Shown: positions 26,936 through 34,969 of the stretch, piece by piece | How the letters are laid out: every line of letters starts with the position of its first letter | How positions within the stretch are numbered: the first letter of the stretch is position 1 | From: JAIOPA01 sp964655175 | GTDB lineage: Bacteria > Eisenbacteria > RBG-16-71-46 | DNA length: 50,752 nt | Direction of reading: 5' to 3' | Assembly (NCBI GenBank): GCA_964655175.1 | Contig: CAZZLY010000013.1 | Span: 1 to 50,752 of the forward strand | Made by a program: the position numbers and the translations under genes | The notes under the pieces: model-generated | The model's input: only the letters and a program-made list of their open reading frames with translations | The model's database searches: none | What the model was told of the DNA's origin: nothing

Positions 26936-27847
26936 CTAGAAGCGCGCGCCGAGCGAGAAACGGTGCGTGTCGTCGAGCGCCAGCTTGGACGGCACGAACG
27001 CGTAGTCCACCGACAGCCCGCCCAGACGCCAGCCCGCGCCCACGCTCCAACTGGCGACGTCGTCGCCGGCGCGCACGCCCGCACGCAGCGCGGCCCCGAC
27101 CGGCGCGGCGAGCTCGCCACCGACCGCGAACAACCCCGCGCGACCGCGCGTGGCGTGCGCCTCGAGCGACAGTGTGCCGTCGAGCCCGCGGAACGCGGGT
27201 CGCGACCACGCCAGGCCCGCCGCGAGTGTGGTGGGCAGGGGCACCGCCTGTCCCTGCACGCCCGTGATCGTGTAGTGCGCCGCGCCCCCGACGTGATGCA
27301 CGCTCACGCTGGCGCGCGCGCCGGCCAACACGGGCACGCGCCACGCGGCACCGGCGCCGAACGCCCACGTGCCGGCGGCGAGGTCGGCGACGCGCTCGCG
27401 CACGTGCTGCGCGGTCACGCCCAGCTCGACGCCCGCGATCGTGCGGCCGTAGCCCAACAGGAACTCGAGGTCGTGCGATCCGAACGCACCGATCAGATTG
27501 CCCAGATCGTCGCGCTCGGGGATCGGCTCGGAGTACATGGCGCGCAGCGACGCGGCCATGCCGCCGCCGAACAACCGACCCGCGACCGCGACCTGCTCGT
27601 GGCGCAGATGCTCGTAGGTCTCGGTGTGCGTGGCGGTGAACTGCGTGCCGGTGAAATCGGCGAGGCCGGCGGGGTTCCAGAACGCCGCGTCGGCGCCCTG
27701 CGCGACCGCCGTGTAGGCACCGCCCATCGCGGCCGCGCGCGCGCCCGCGGGCACCTGCAGGAACGCGAAGCCGCTCGGGGCCGCACCCGCGGTCGCGGCG
27801 AGCGACACGAGCGCGAGGACCTGCACGACGAGACGGATGGGCTTCAC
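26936..27847 (-). CDS. PorV/UPF0164-type outer-membrane barrel protein
   Basis: 303 residues with a signal peptide ending near ATAGAAP. The diagnostic opening is VPAGARAAAMGGAYTAVAQGADAAFWNPAGLA, found in PorV/PorQ/FadL-like barrels of FCB bacteria. The remainder alternates hydrophobic and polar residues in beta strands and ends in an aromatic (FSLGARF), as outer-membrane barrels do. PorV-type proteins act as shuttles for type IX secretion or as general porins; no other Por genes are in view, so I do not claim a secretion role. GTG start with GGAGG upstream. A terminator hairpin of the preceding operon lies just upstream. Confidence 0.82.
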   Translation of the reverse strand: MKPIRLVVQVLALVSLAATAGAAPSGFAFLQVPAGARAAAMGGAYTAVAQGADAAFWNPAGLADFTGTQFTATHTETYEHLRHEQVAVAGRLFGGGMAASLRAMYSEPIPERDDLGNLIGAFGSHDLEFLLGYGRTIAGVELGVTAQHVRERVADLAAGTWAFGAGAAWRVPVLAGARASVSVHHVGGAAHYTITGVQGQAVPLPTTLAAGLAWSRPAFRGLDGTLSLEAHATRGRAGLFAVGGELAAPVGAALRAGVRAGDDVASWSVGAGWRLGGLSVDYAFVPSKLALDDTHRFSLGARF

Positions 27848-27879
27848 GACGTCCTCCGGGGAACTCGAGGGAACACGAC

Positions 27880-27915
27880 GGGCGACGAGGGCCGGGAAGA
27901 CGGCCTCCGTCGCCC
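27880..27915 (-). terminator. terminator-like hairpin after the DUF4384 gene
   Basis: An 8-bp outer stem (GGGCGACG and complement) plus a 4-bp inner stem separated by two mismatches, in the 119 bp between two minus-strand genes. Confidence 0.5.
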
Positions 27916-27966
27916 GGTGCGTGCGCGACACTAACGGATATCGGCGGGCCGACGCACCTGCGTGAC

Positions 27967-29490
27967 CTATCCGTTACCCCCCTTGCCCTTCCCCGGTTCG
28001 GGCTTCGAGCGGGGCGGGGTGAACCGCGGCGGGTCCGACGCCGGCGGCGGGTTCGGCGGCCGATACGACGGCGGCGGATTCTGCGACGGCGGGTTCTGCG
28101 GATTCGAGCCGGGGTTGGCCGGATCGCCCGACGACCCGTCGTGGCGCGGCTCCGAGGCCGGCGTCGGCGGCGTCACGAACCGCTTCCACCACGGCTTGGA
28201 CTCGCGCCCGCTTCCCGAACCGCCCGAGCCCGAGCCGGAACCCGAGCCGCCCGAGCCCGGCGTCACACCCTCGGGCGTCGGCTTGCCGTGGCCGCGCGTC
28301 CACTCGCGCCACTGCGGTTCGACGCGCTCGCGGTCCGGGGTCACCCCACCGCCACCACCGTTACCGCGGCCGGAGCCGCTCGCACCACCGTTGCCGTCGG
28401 GACGCAGGCGCGGCGACTCGCGCCACACCGGCCGACCGTCGCCGCGATCGCGCGTGAGCCAACCCGAACCACTGCCACCCGGCGTGGGGCGCGACTCCGG
28501 CGGGATGAATCCCGGCGGGGTCTGACCCTGACGCCACACCGTGCCCGGTGCGGGCGGCGGCGTGTAGCCGACGGGCGCGGGCGTGGGCTTGTAGCGACGC
28601 AGCTGCCCGCCCCACAGATCGCCCCAGCGATTCCAACCGTCCCACGACGAGAAGCGCGAGTGGTCCTCGTACCAGGGCTGATAGCGCGGCGGGCAGTCGC
28701 TGCGCACGACGTAATAGTAGTAGGGCACGTTCGAGGTCCAGTACGGACCGCCCCAACCCCACGACCAGTTCACGCGGAAGTCCACGACGCTGCAGCGCGC
28801 GTAGTACGGGTCGAAACCGTCCCACCACGCCCACGCGCCCGGACGATGACAGTCGTTGCACAGGTAGCGCGGGTAACGCACCGGCTCGTGCACGTAGTAC
28901 GAGGCGTAATCCGACGCGAACGCACCCTCGTCGCCGGGGCGATCGAGCACGCGCCGACGGATGCGCTCCATGGCGACGTACGGGTCGCCGAGCACGCGCC
29001 CCTCGTCGTCCACGCCCTCGTCCTCGGTGCGCGAGGTCGCGCCGTCCTCGGCGCGGTCGTAGCCCAGCGTGGCGGCCTGCGGATCGTACGGCCGCAGGTA
29101 CCACGGCAGGTCGCGCAGCGGACGATCCGAGGCGACCGCGACGAGGAAGCCCTGTCCGGTGCTCTGCTCGACCACGAGTTCGAGCCCGGACGCCTCGCTC
29201 GGCAGACGCAGCGTGCGCTCGCCCTCGACGCGCTGCTGGCCGCGCTGGAGCGGCCACAGCAGGTTCACCGCGCCGTCGGCATCGATCTCGTACACGAGCA
29301 GGTACGCGTCCTGCGTGGTGCGCACCTTGACGCGCATGGCCTCACCGGGCTGGTACACGCCGTCGTCGCCGCGATCGGTCCAGACGTCCACGTCGAGACG
29401 ACGGGCCTCGGCCACACCCGCGCCCACCGAGGAGGCGAGCGCGAGCAGCGCGGCGAGGACGAACGAGCGGAACCGGGGATGCGTGTGCAT
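27967..29490 (-). CDS. exported DUF4384-domain protein with Gly/Pro/Ser-rich tail
   Basis: 507 residues; the ATG at 29490 has GGAAGGAG at 5 nt, while the GTG at 29496 overlaps that site. After a signal peptide (ends near GVAEARR) comes a DUF4384 domain (about 33-135: DVWTDRGDDGVYQPGEAMRVKV, AYLLVYEIDADGAVNLLWP). The middle is Trp/Tyr-rich with a CNDC pair and a third Cys. The last 200 residues are low-complexity Gly, Pro and Ser with many GSGSGSG repeats, ending in a basic patch. DUF4384 proteins are extracytoplasmic and of unclear function. It is encoded 15 bp after the FN3 lipoprotein, so they are probably co-transcribed. Confidence 0.82.
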   Translation of the reverse strand: MHTHPRFRSFVLAALLALASSVGAGVAEARRLDVDVWTDRGDDGVYQPGEAMRVKVRTTQDAYLLVYEIDADGAVNLLWPLQRGQQRVEGERTLRLPSEASGLELVVEQSTGQGFLVAVASDRPLRDLPWYLRPYDPQAATLGYDRAEDGATSRTEDEGVDDEGRVLGDPYVAMERIRRRVLDRPGDEGAFASDYASYYVHEPVRYPRYLCNDCHRPGAWAWWDGFDPYYARCSVVDFRVNWSWGWGGPYWTSNVPYYYYVVRSDCPPRYQPWYEDHSRFSSWDGWNRWGDLWGGQLRRYKPTPAPVGYTPPPAPGTVWRQGQTPPGFIPPESRPTPGGSGSGWLTRDRGDGRPVWRESPRLRPDGNGGASGSGRGNGGGGGVTPDRERVEPQWREWTRGHGKPTPEGVTPGSGGSGSGSGSGGSGSGRESKPWWKRFVTPPTPASEPRHDGSSGDPANPGSNPQNPPSQNPPPSYRPPNPPPASDPPRFTPPRSKPEPGKGKGGNG

Positions 29491-29505
29491 GACCACTCCT
29501 TCCGC

Positions 29506-30318
29506 CTAGCGCAGCCAGGCGACCGGCCGCGCGGCCGGCGTCTCGCGCCCGGGACGGGCGCGCAGTTCGGGATTGCCGGGCGCGGTCTGATACGCCCAGT
29601 CGAAGCTCACGAGCGACGACGACAGTCCGGTGACGCGGAACTTCGCGTAGTGGTCGTCGCGCGTCCACACGATGTAGCAATGGCCGAGGATGAGTTCGAC
29701 CGTGCCCGTGGGCGACCAGCCCGTGTTGGGCGCGTAGTCCACCGCGTCGAGCGAGGTGGCGTAGCCCGCGTCCTGGATGTTCGTGCCGACGTCGGGCGTG
29801 AACATCTGGTGGATCGAGCCGTTGTAGCCGAAGTACACGTCGGTCGCGAGGTCGTTCGAGGCGCGCGGTGAGGCGGCCGAGAAGTCCCAGCCCGCGCCCG
29901 CGGTGCCCTGCACGAAGTTGTTGAGCGTGGCGCTGCCCGCGGGACGCGGCGTGTCGAAGACGTCCGCCGTGGACAACGGGCTCTCGTTACCGGAGCGGTC
30001 CACCGCCGACACCGCGAACCAGCGCGTCACGCCGTTCGTCAGACCGGTCACCGTGAACGTGGTGGCCGAGGTCACGCCGACGCGGTCGTAGGGACAGTCG
30101 GGGCCGCTCGAGCACGGCGACTGGTAGATGCGATACCCGGCCAGATCGGACTCGGTGTTCTCGATCCAGCGCAGGGTCGCGGCACCGTTGCCGGACGTGC
30201 TGTACAGCGCCCGCGGCGCGGCCGGCGGCGTCAGGTCGCGCGGCGCGGTGGTCTCGTCACAGCCCACCGACGCGAACGCCGCGAGCAGGGACAGGAGCAG
30301 GACGATGGGCTTGCGCAT
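29506..30318 (-). CDS. FN3-domain lipoprotein
   Basis: 270 residues. ATG start with GAGGAAC upstream, a signal peptide and a lipobox ending at Cys20 (ASVGC). A fibronectin type III domain spans about 32-120 (PPAAPRALYSTSGNGAATLRW, YRIYQS, RWFAVSAVDRSGNESPLS). The C-terminal half (VYFGYNGSIHQMF, VELILGHCYIVWTRDDHYAKFRV) is beta-rich and resembles no family I can name; it recurs in secreted proteins of FCB-like genomes (inference). First gene of a two-gene unit. A copy of the 15-bp repeated motif lies 170 bp upstream. Confidence 0.8.
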   Translation of the reverse strand: MRKPIVLLLSLLAAFASVGCDETTAPRDLTPPAAPRALYSTSGNGAATLRWIENTESDLAGYRIYQSPCSSGPDCPYDRVGVTSATTFTVTGLTNGVTRWFAVSAVDRSGNESPLSTADVFDTPRPAGSATLNNFVQGTAGAGWDFSAASPRASNDLATDVYFGYNGSIHQMFTPDVGTNIQDAGYATSLDAVDYAPNTGWSPTGTVELILGHCYIVWTRDDHYAKFRVTGLSSSLVSFDWAYQTAPGNPELRARPGRETPAARPVAWLR

Positions 30319-30487
30319 GGTGTTCCTCGGAAGGGGGATCGGTCGTTCGGGACGGCGTGGACACCCGGTCGTGTACCGCAACGCGCGTGCCAGACCCGCC
30401 GCGAGCGGTCGGGGCCGTGAGTCTACGCCATCCGCCCGCGTCGGAGCGGGCCATTCGTGCGTGTCACGGCGCGCGGAACGCGTGCGC

Positions 30488-30502
30488 ACAACGACTTGGC
30501 GG
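30488..30502 (+). promoter_or_regulatory. repeated 15-bp motif, copy B
   Basis: ACAACGACTTGGCGG, 170 bp upstream of the FN3 lipoprotein start. Other copies are at 31074-31088, 43911-43925 and 49305-49319. Confidence 0.45.
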
Positions 30503-30554
30503 GGCGCGGAACCCGCACGGCCCGGGGCGGGGCGGCACGACCGGGCACGAAAGA

Positions 30555-30583
30555 ACCGCCGCCGGGCGACTCCCGGCGGCGGT
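30555..30583 (-). terminator. intrinsic terminator reading leftward
   Basis: A perfect 12-bp stem (ACCGCCGCCGGG and complement), 5-nt loop. On the minus strand it is followed by TTCTTTCG. No minus-strand gene ends here, so it would terminate a non-coding transcript. Confidence 0.6.
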
Positions 30584-30700
30584 GCGGTGTGCGCGGCGGA
30601 CTCAGGTGTGGAAGGCGCGCGACACCGGCGGTGGGCCGTATCGCCGAGGGTGTCCGCTGGGGGAGCGGCGACGACCCGCGACGGGCATGGGCCCCAGGCC

Positions 30701-30791
30701 CCTCCGGGGATGGACCTCCCGTGATGTCGGTGCGTGCCACCGGGTCCACTCGGCGGCGCCGACCGGGAGTCGTCCCTCCATCCCACGGAGG
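30701..30791. ncRNA. rod-like structured element, candidate non-coding RNA
   Basis: Four helices stack into one rod. CCTCCG (30701) pairs with CGGAGG (ends 30791). GGGATGG (30707-30713) pairs with CCATCCC (30778-30784). CTCCCG (30716-30721) pairs with CGGGAG (30764-30769). GTCGGTGC (30726-30733) pairs with GCGCCGAC (30756-30763), giving 27 pairs with one wobble. The loop lacks the SRP GGAA signature. The strand is undecided; the leftward terminator at 30555 favours minus. Confidence 0.45.
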
Positions 30792-30855
30792 AAGACCGAA
30801 GACGAGTGCGTGTGACGAACGAAGCGGTGCGCGATGCGGTGCGATGGATCTCCAA

Positions 30856-30935
30856 GCTAGCGGGACGAACAGGTCGGTACGTTGTCGCGCAGACGGGGCT
30901 CGTACCCTCGACCGGCCCATCACGATCCCGCTAGC
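30856..30935. ncRNA. second structured element
   Basis: A perfect 10-bp outer stem (GCTAGCGGGA, 30856-30865, with 30926-30935) encloses an inner stem (GGTCGGTACG at 30872-30881 with 30901-30913, 3-nt bulge). The enclosed minus-strand sequence GGGTACGAGCCCC resembles a tRNA T-arm, but no tRNA folds around it. Confidence 0.4.
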
Positions 30936-31064
30936 CCAGATTTCAGCGGTGCGTCACTGCGATGCTTCGACTCGGTGACTCTCAACCTTCAACCGGTGCT
31001 TCTGTGGAGGTCCCCCCCTCCGCCCACGACGTATTGCACCCCGCGTGCCATGCGCGCCGACGCG

Positions 31065-31136
31065 CGTGCGAATCGCGCAAGTCGTTGTCCACGTGCGCGC
31101 GCGCGGCACGGCGCGATCCGCCGCGCGATTCGCACG
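31065..31136. repeat. 14-bp perfect inverted repeat
   Basis: Arms CGTGCGAATCGCGC (31065-31078) and complement (31123-31136), 44 nt apart. It contains motif copy C at 31074-31088. Confidence 0.55.
31074..31088 (-). promoter_or_regulatory. repeated 15-bp motif, copy C (weaker)
   Basis: On the minus strand ACAACGACTTGCGCG; 13 of 15 positions agree with copy B. Confidence 0.3.
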
Positions 31137-31178
31137 GGTGACTTTCGTCGACCCGCGGACGCAAAGGTTGTGACAGTC

Positions 31179-31216
31179 GAGGGCCCTGCGCCGTGAACTC
31201 GTTGCGCAGGGCCCTC
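31179..31216 (-). terminator. terminator hairpin after the TPR-sigma54 activator
   Basis: A perfect 13-bp stem (GAGGGCCCTGCGC and complement) with a 12-nt loop begins 42 nt after the activator stop. The T-rich side lies on the plus strand, so it may be bidirectional. Confidence 0.65.
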
Positions 31217-31257
31217 TTGATTGGAAACTTCTTTGCCAGGTGCGATCCGCGGGTTCT

Positions 31258-34200
31258 TTACGAGGCGGGCTCCTCGAGACGGTAGGTGCGGATGCGGCCC
31301 AGGAGCGTGGGATAACTGAGCCCCAGTTCGCGCGCGACCTTGCTCTTGTTGCCGCGATGCCGCGCCAGCGACTCGGCGATGAGCGCGCGTTCGAGGTCGC
31401 GCACGCGCACGCGCAGCGACCGACCGCTGCCGCGCGGCGGCGCCGGGATCACGGGGGCGGGCCCCGCGAGCTCGCGCAGTTCGTTGGGCAGCAGGTCCAC
31501 GCCGAGGCGCGCCCCCTCGTCGGCGAGCACGACCATGCGCTTCACCGTCTTCTCGAGCTCGCGCACGTTGCCGCGCCACTCGCACTCGAGGAACAGGCGC
31601 AGGACCTCGGGCTCGAACTCGGCCACGCGCTTGTCCATGAGCCGCGAGAAGTGCTCACGGAAGTGCTGCGCCAGGACGGGCACGTCCTCGCGTCGCTCGC
31701 GCAGCGCGGGCACGCGCACGGTGATGTCGTTGAGCCGGTAGTACAGGTCCTCGAGGAAGCGGCCGGCGCGGATGCGCTCGCGCAGATCGCCGCCCGTGGC
31801 CGCGATGACGCGCGCCTCGACGCGACGCGTGCGCGTCGAGCCGACGGGACGGAACTCGCCGCGATCGAGCACGTGCAGCAACTTGGCCTGCATGGCCTCG
31901 GGGATCTTCTCGATCTCGTCCAGGAACAGCGTGCCACCGGCGGCCTCCTCGAACAGGCCGACCTTGTCGCGCGTCGCACCGGTGAACGCGCCCTGCACGT
32001 GCCCGAACAGTTCGGACTCGAGCAGCTGTTCGGGCAGCGCCGCGCAGTTCACCTGCACGAACGGCGCCTCGCGACGCGCCGACCGATCGTGCACGAGACG
32101 CGCGAACAACCCCTTGCCCGTGCCGGTCTCGCCGGTGAACAGGATCGTGGCGGGCGTGTCGGCGACCTTGCGCAGCAACTGCAGGATCGCGGTCACCTCG
32201 CGCGACGAACCGACGACGCGATCCTCGCCCGGACCCGGGCGCAACTGGTCGCGCAACTGCTGGTTCTCGGCGAGCAGACGACTGCGCTGCGCCTCGACGA
32301 CCGCGACCGCCGCGCTGTTGGCGAGCACCGCGAGCAGGTTGAGCTCGCGCTGGCGGAACGCGCCGAGCAGGTTGTCGTTGAGACGGTCCACGTACACGAG
32401 CCCGACCGACTGTGACGGGAAGCTGAGCGGCACGCACACCAGCGAGCCCACGCCGTCGAGCGCATCGGCGAGCACCGCGGCGAAGCGCGGGTCGGCGGCG
32501 ACGCGGCTCGAGAACAGCGGCCCGGCCTCCGCGATGCGGCGCCCCGCGGTGGACTCGACCGCGCGCAGCACGCGCTGGGCGCGCTCACGCCCCATGCCGT
32601 GCTGCGCCACGACCTCGAAGCGGCCACCGCCCGAACCGAACGCGACGAAGCCCCGATCGCCGCCGGTGTGCTCGACGGCCAACTGCACGATGCGCGCGAG
32701 CAACCCCTCGACGTCCGCGGTCTCGCGGAACAGGCGATTGGCCTCCTCGAGCGCACGGAACTCGTTGCACGCGGTGAGCGACATGGCCACGTACTGACGT
32801 TCGATCTCGTGACGCAGCGCGACGGCGCGCGCCTGCGTCGCGGGGTCGTGCGACTCCCCCAGCGCGTGCTCGGCCTGCTCGAGCAGCGCGAGCGCGTGAT
32901 CGTGCCGCTCGCGCTCGTGCTCGAGTCGCGCCTGCGCCAGCAGCACCTCGGCCGCGCGCGCCACCACGCCCAGACGGCGGAACAGCGCCGCCGCGCGCCG
33001 CGCCGCATCGGCGACGGGTTCGATCGCGACGCGGCCACGTGCGCTGCTCGGCAGCGCGGCGACGCACTCGGGCCAGGCCGCGAGCGTGACCGCGAGCTCG
33101 TGCACCTCGCCCAGCGCCTCGAACGCGGCGGCGGCGTCCTGCAGATGCGCCTCGGCGGCGGCGGCATCACCCCGGTCGGCCGCGACAAGGGCGAGACCGC
33201 GCTGCGCGATCGCGTGCTCGATGCGGTCGCCACAGGCGTCCGCGAGCGCGAGCGCGTGCACGAGGTTCGCCTGCGCCGCGTCGAGTCGTCCGAGCAGGCG
33301 CTGCGCCAGACCCAGCCGCAGCGTGAGTTCCATGACGAGGTCGCCCTGCGGGGCGCGCGTGCGCGCCTCCACCAGCGCGGCTTCGAGACGCGCGCGCGCC
33401 GCCTCGCCCTGGGCGCGATCGAGATCGAGCTCGGCGAGGTACTCCTCGGCGAGCAGCACCTCGCGGCGCGCACCCGCACGCCGTGCGATCGCGCCGGCCT
33501 CTTGGAAGTGCGTCTCGGCGAGTTCCATGCGACGACGCCGACGGGCGAGCAGTCCGAGCGCGAGGCGCGCGCCGGCCTCGCCGCTCGCGTGCGCGAGATC
33601 GCGCGCGATGCGCAGCGACTGCTCGAAGTGCGCTTCGGCCGCGTCCCACTCGCCGAGTCGGTAACGGATCAGGCCGAGGTTCTGGTGCTGACCGCGCATG
33701 CGCGCGAACAGCCCCAGACGCTGCTCGATCGCGAGCGCCTGCTCGAGATGCCGGATCGCCTCGCGCCACTCGCGCAGGTTCTTGTGCACCAGCCCCAGAT
33801 TGGTGAGCGCGCTGACCAGCCCGTCGGCGTGATCGAGCCGACGGAACGTGGTCGCCGCGTCCTGCAGCCAGTCGATCGCCTGCGCCGGGCGGCCGAGTCG
33901 CGCGAGCGCGTAGCCCATGGCGAGCGCGACCTGCGCGAGTCGCAGCGGATCGTCGGTCGTCCGCAGCACCGCGTGCGCCCAGGCCGCGTGACGCAGCGCG
34001 CGGCGCGGCGCGCCGTGCTCGATCTCGAGGATCGCCAGTCCGGCCGCGACCGTCGCGTTGAGCGTCGCATCGCGCAACGGACGCGCGAGCGCGCGCGCCT
34101 CGCGCGCCACACGCAGCCCGTCGGCCGGGGCGCCGCGCAGCATCTCGGTGCGCGCGATGCGCAACAGCAACCGCACGCGCTCCGCGACGCGCTCGCGGGG

Positions 34201-34347
34201 CACCTCGGCGAGCGCGGCGTGGAACGAGGCGATCGCGTTGGCGTACGCGTCGGCCGCGAGATGGAGGTCGCCGTTCGCTTCGTGCGACGACACGCCCGTG
34301 CTCGGGCGGTTCGCAGTCCCGCGTTCGGAAGGGTTGGGGGCGGTCAC
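31258..34347 (-). CDS. TPR-GAF-sigma54 transcriptional activator
   Basis: 1029 residues. The N-terminal half (about 30-520) is a long array of TPR-like helices, including SALTNLGLVHKNLREWREAIRHLEQAL. A GAF domain (about 560-690) precedes a sigma-54 AAA+ domain: Walker A GETGTGKG, GAFTGA at 786-791 (contact with sigma-54), Walker B LFLDEIEK. A Fis-type HTH ends the protein (NKSKVARELGLSYPTLLGRIR). It should activate sigma-54 promoters in response to a ligand or partner bound by TPR/GAF rather than by phosphorylation. The GTG at 34347 has GAGGG at 8 nt; the first 18 in-frame codons upstream lack a ribosome site. A small exported protein gene lies 82 bp upstream. Confidence 0.9.
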   Translation of the reverse strand: MTAPNPSERGTANRPSTGVSSHEANGDLHLAADAYANAIASFHAALAEVPRERVAERVRLLLRIARTEMLRGAPADGLRVAREARALARPLRDATLNATVAAGLAILEIEHGAPRRALRHAAWAHAVLRTTDDPLRLAQVALAMGYALARLGRPAQAIDWLQDAATTFRRLDHADGLVSALTNLGLVHKNLREWREAIRHLEQALAIEQRLGLFARMRGQHQNLGLIRYRLGEWDAAEAHFEQSLRIARDLAHASGEAGARLALGLLARRRRRMELAETHFQEAGAIARRAGARREVLLAEEYLAELDLDRAQGEAARARLEAALVEARTRAPQGDLVMELTLRLGLAQRLLGRLDAAQANLVHALALADACGDRIEHAIAQRGLALVAADRGDAAAAEAHLQDAAAAFEALGEVHELAVTLAAWPECVAALPSSARGRVAIEPVADAARRAAALFRRLGVVARAAEVLLAQARLEHERERHDHALALLEQAEHALGESHDPATQARAVALRHEIERQYVAMSLTACNEFRALEEANRLFRETADVEGLLARIVQLAVEHTGGDRGFVAFGSGGGRFEVVAQHGMGRERAQRVLRAVESTAGRRIAEAGPLFSSRVAADPRFAAVLADALDGVGSLVCVPLSFPSQSVGLVYVDRLNDNLLGAFRQRELNLLAVLANSAAVAVVEAQRSRLLAENQQLRDQLRPGPGEDRVVGSSREVTAILQLLRKVADTPATILFTGETGTGKGLFARLVHDRSARREAPFVQVNCAALPEQLLESELFGHVQGAFTGATRDKVGLFEEAAGGTLFLDEIEKIPEAMQAKLLHVLDRGEFRPVGSTRTRRVEARVIAATGGDLRERIRAGRFLEDLYYRLNDITVRVPALRERREDVPVLAQHFREHFSRLMDKRVAEFEPEVLRLFLECEWRGNVRELEKTVKRMVVLADEGARLGVDLLPNELRELAGPAPVIPAPPRGSGRSLRVRVRDLERALIAESLARHRGNKSKVARELGLSYPTLLGRIRTYRLEEPAS

Positions 34348-34429
34348 GGTGTGTACCCTCGGGGGTTCACGATCCGACGGGCGGCGGCGGGGGGTCCGCA
34401 CACCCGAGACTCGACGATGTGGGTACGGA

Positions 34430-34729
34430 CTAGGGCAGGACGAGACGCAGCGCCGTGAGGATGGCGATCAGGACCGGGTCGTTGAGCGGCGGCACCGTGG
34501 TGGTTCCGGGCGCCGACACGTTCGACGTGGTCGCGATCATCCCCGGCTTGGGCGGCTGCGTGCTGCCGGCACCCGTGTCCGGTTCACCGGTCGTGGGACC
34601 GGCGGGCCGCGGAGCCGACGATCCCGTCGTCCCCGTGGAGGTGCCATCGGCGCGCGTCGGCGCGACGGTGGCGATCGTGAGTGTGAACGCGAGGAGGCAG
34701 AGGCTCAGGGAGCGGATGCGGTTCTTCAT
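34430..34729 (-). CDS. small exported low-complexity protein
   Basis: 99 residues: a clear signal peptide (KNRIRSLSLCLLAFTLTIATVAPTRADG, cleavage near residue 26), a Thr/Gly/Ser/Pro-rich stretch of about 50 residues, and a hydrophobic end (DPVLIAILTALRLVLP). No known family. Its ribosome site is enclosed in a hairpin next to the ATG. It lies directly upstream of the TPR-sigma54 activator in the same direction, which invites the idea of an exported peptide sensed by the TPR protein. That is speculation from layout. Confidence 0.65.
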   Translation of the reverse strand: MKNRIRSLSLCLLAFTLTIATVAPTRADGTSTGTTGSSAPRPAGPTTGEPDTGAGSTQPPKPGMIATTSNVSAPGTTTVPPLNDPVLIAILTALRLVLP

Positions 34730-34746
34730 GAGGAAGTCGTTTCCTC
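34730..34746 (-). promoter_or_regulatory. ribosome-site-sequestering hairpin
   Basis: On the minus strand GAGGAA, a 5-nt loop and TTCCTC lie immediately before the ATG at 34729. The only good Shine-Dalgarno is in the 5' arm, so translation could be gated by this 6-bp stem. Confidence 0.4.
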
Positions 34747-34926
34747 CGGCACGAGGCCCTGTCCCGTTCGTCACGGGACGCAAGGTGCGAACACTCGACC
34801 CGCAGCAACATCAGGTCATGGGATCATGAAGGGGGGACCTGAAGCGCCTCGGCGGCAGTATCCGCTCGGGCCGAAACGAGGGTCAACGACAATTCGGCGT
34901 GCTCGGCCGCGGACTCCCGCCATCAT

Positions 34927-34953
34927 GCCCCGCCGGGAGGATCGCGGCGGGGC
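34927..34953 (-). terminator. terminator hairpin after ppx
   Basis: A perfect 9-bp stem (GCCCCGCCG and complement), 9-nt loop, 17 nt past the ppx stop. Confidence 0.55.
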
Positions 34954-34969
34954 CGACCGCACCCGTGGG

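Larger units (their letters stand above)
30319..31257. other. gene-free region rich in inverted repeats
   Basis: No frame here looks coding; those present are Arg/Pro-rich and lack ribosome sites. The 939 bp contain five strong inverted repeats, annotated separately (30555-30583, 30701-30791, 30856-30935, 31065-31136, 31179-31216), and two copies of the 15-bp motif. I looked for tmRNA, RNase P RNA, SRP RNA and tRNA signatures and found none that fit. Confidence 0.65.

Noticed and set aside
30885..30925. tRNA-like T-arm (GGGTACGAGCCCC on the minus strand)
   Set aside because: The loop has TACGAGC in place of TTCGANC, the stem does not extend to 5 bp, and no acceptor, D or anticodon stem can be placed around it.
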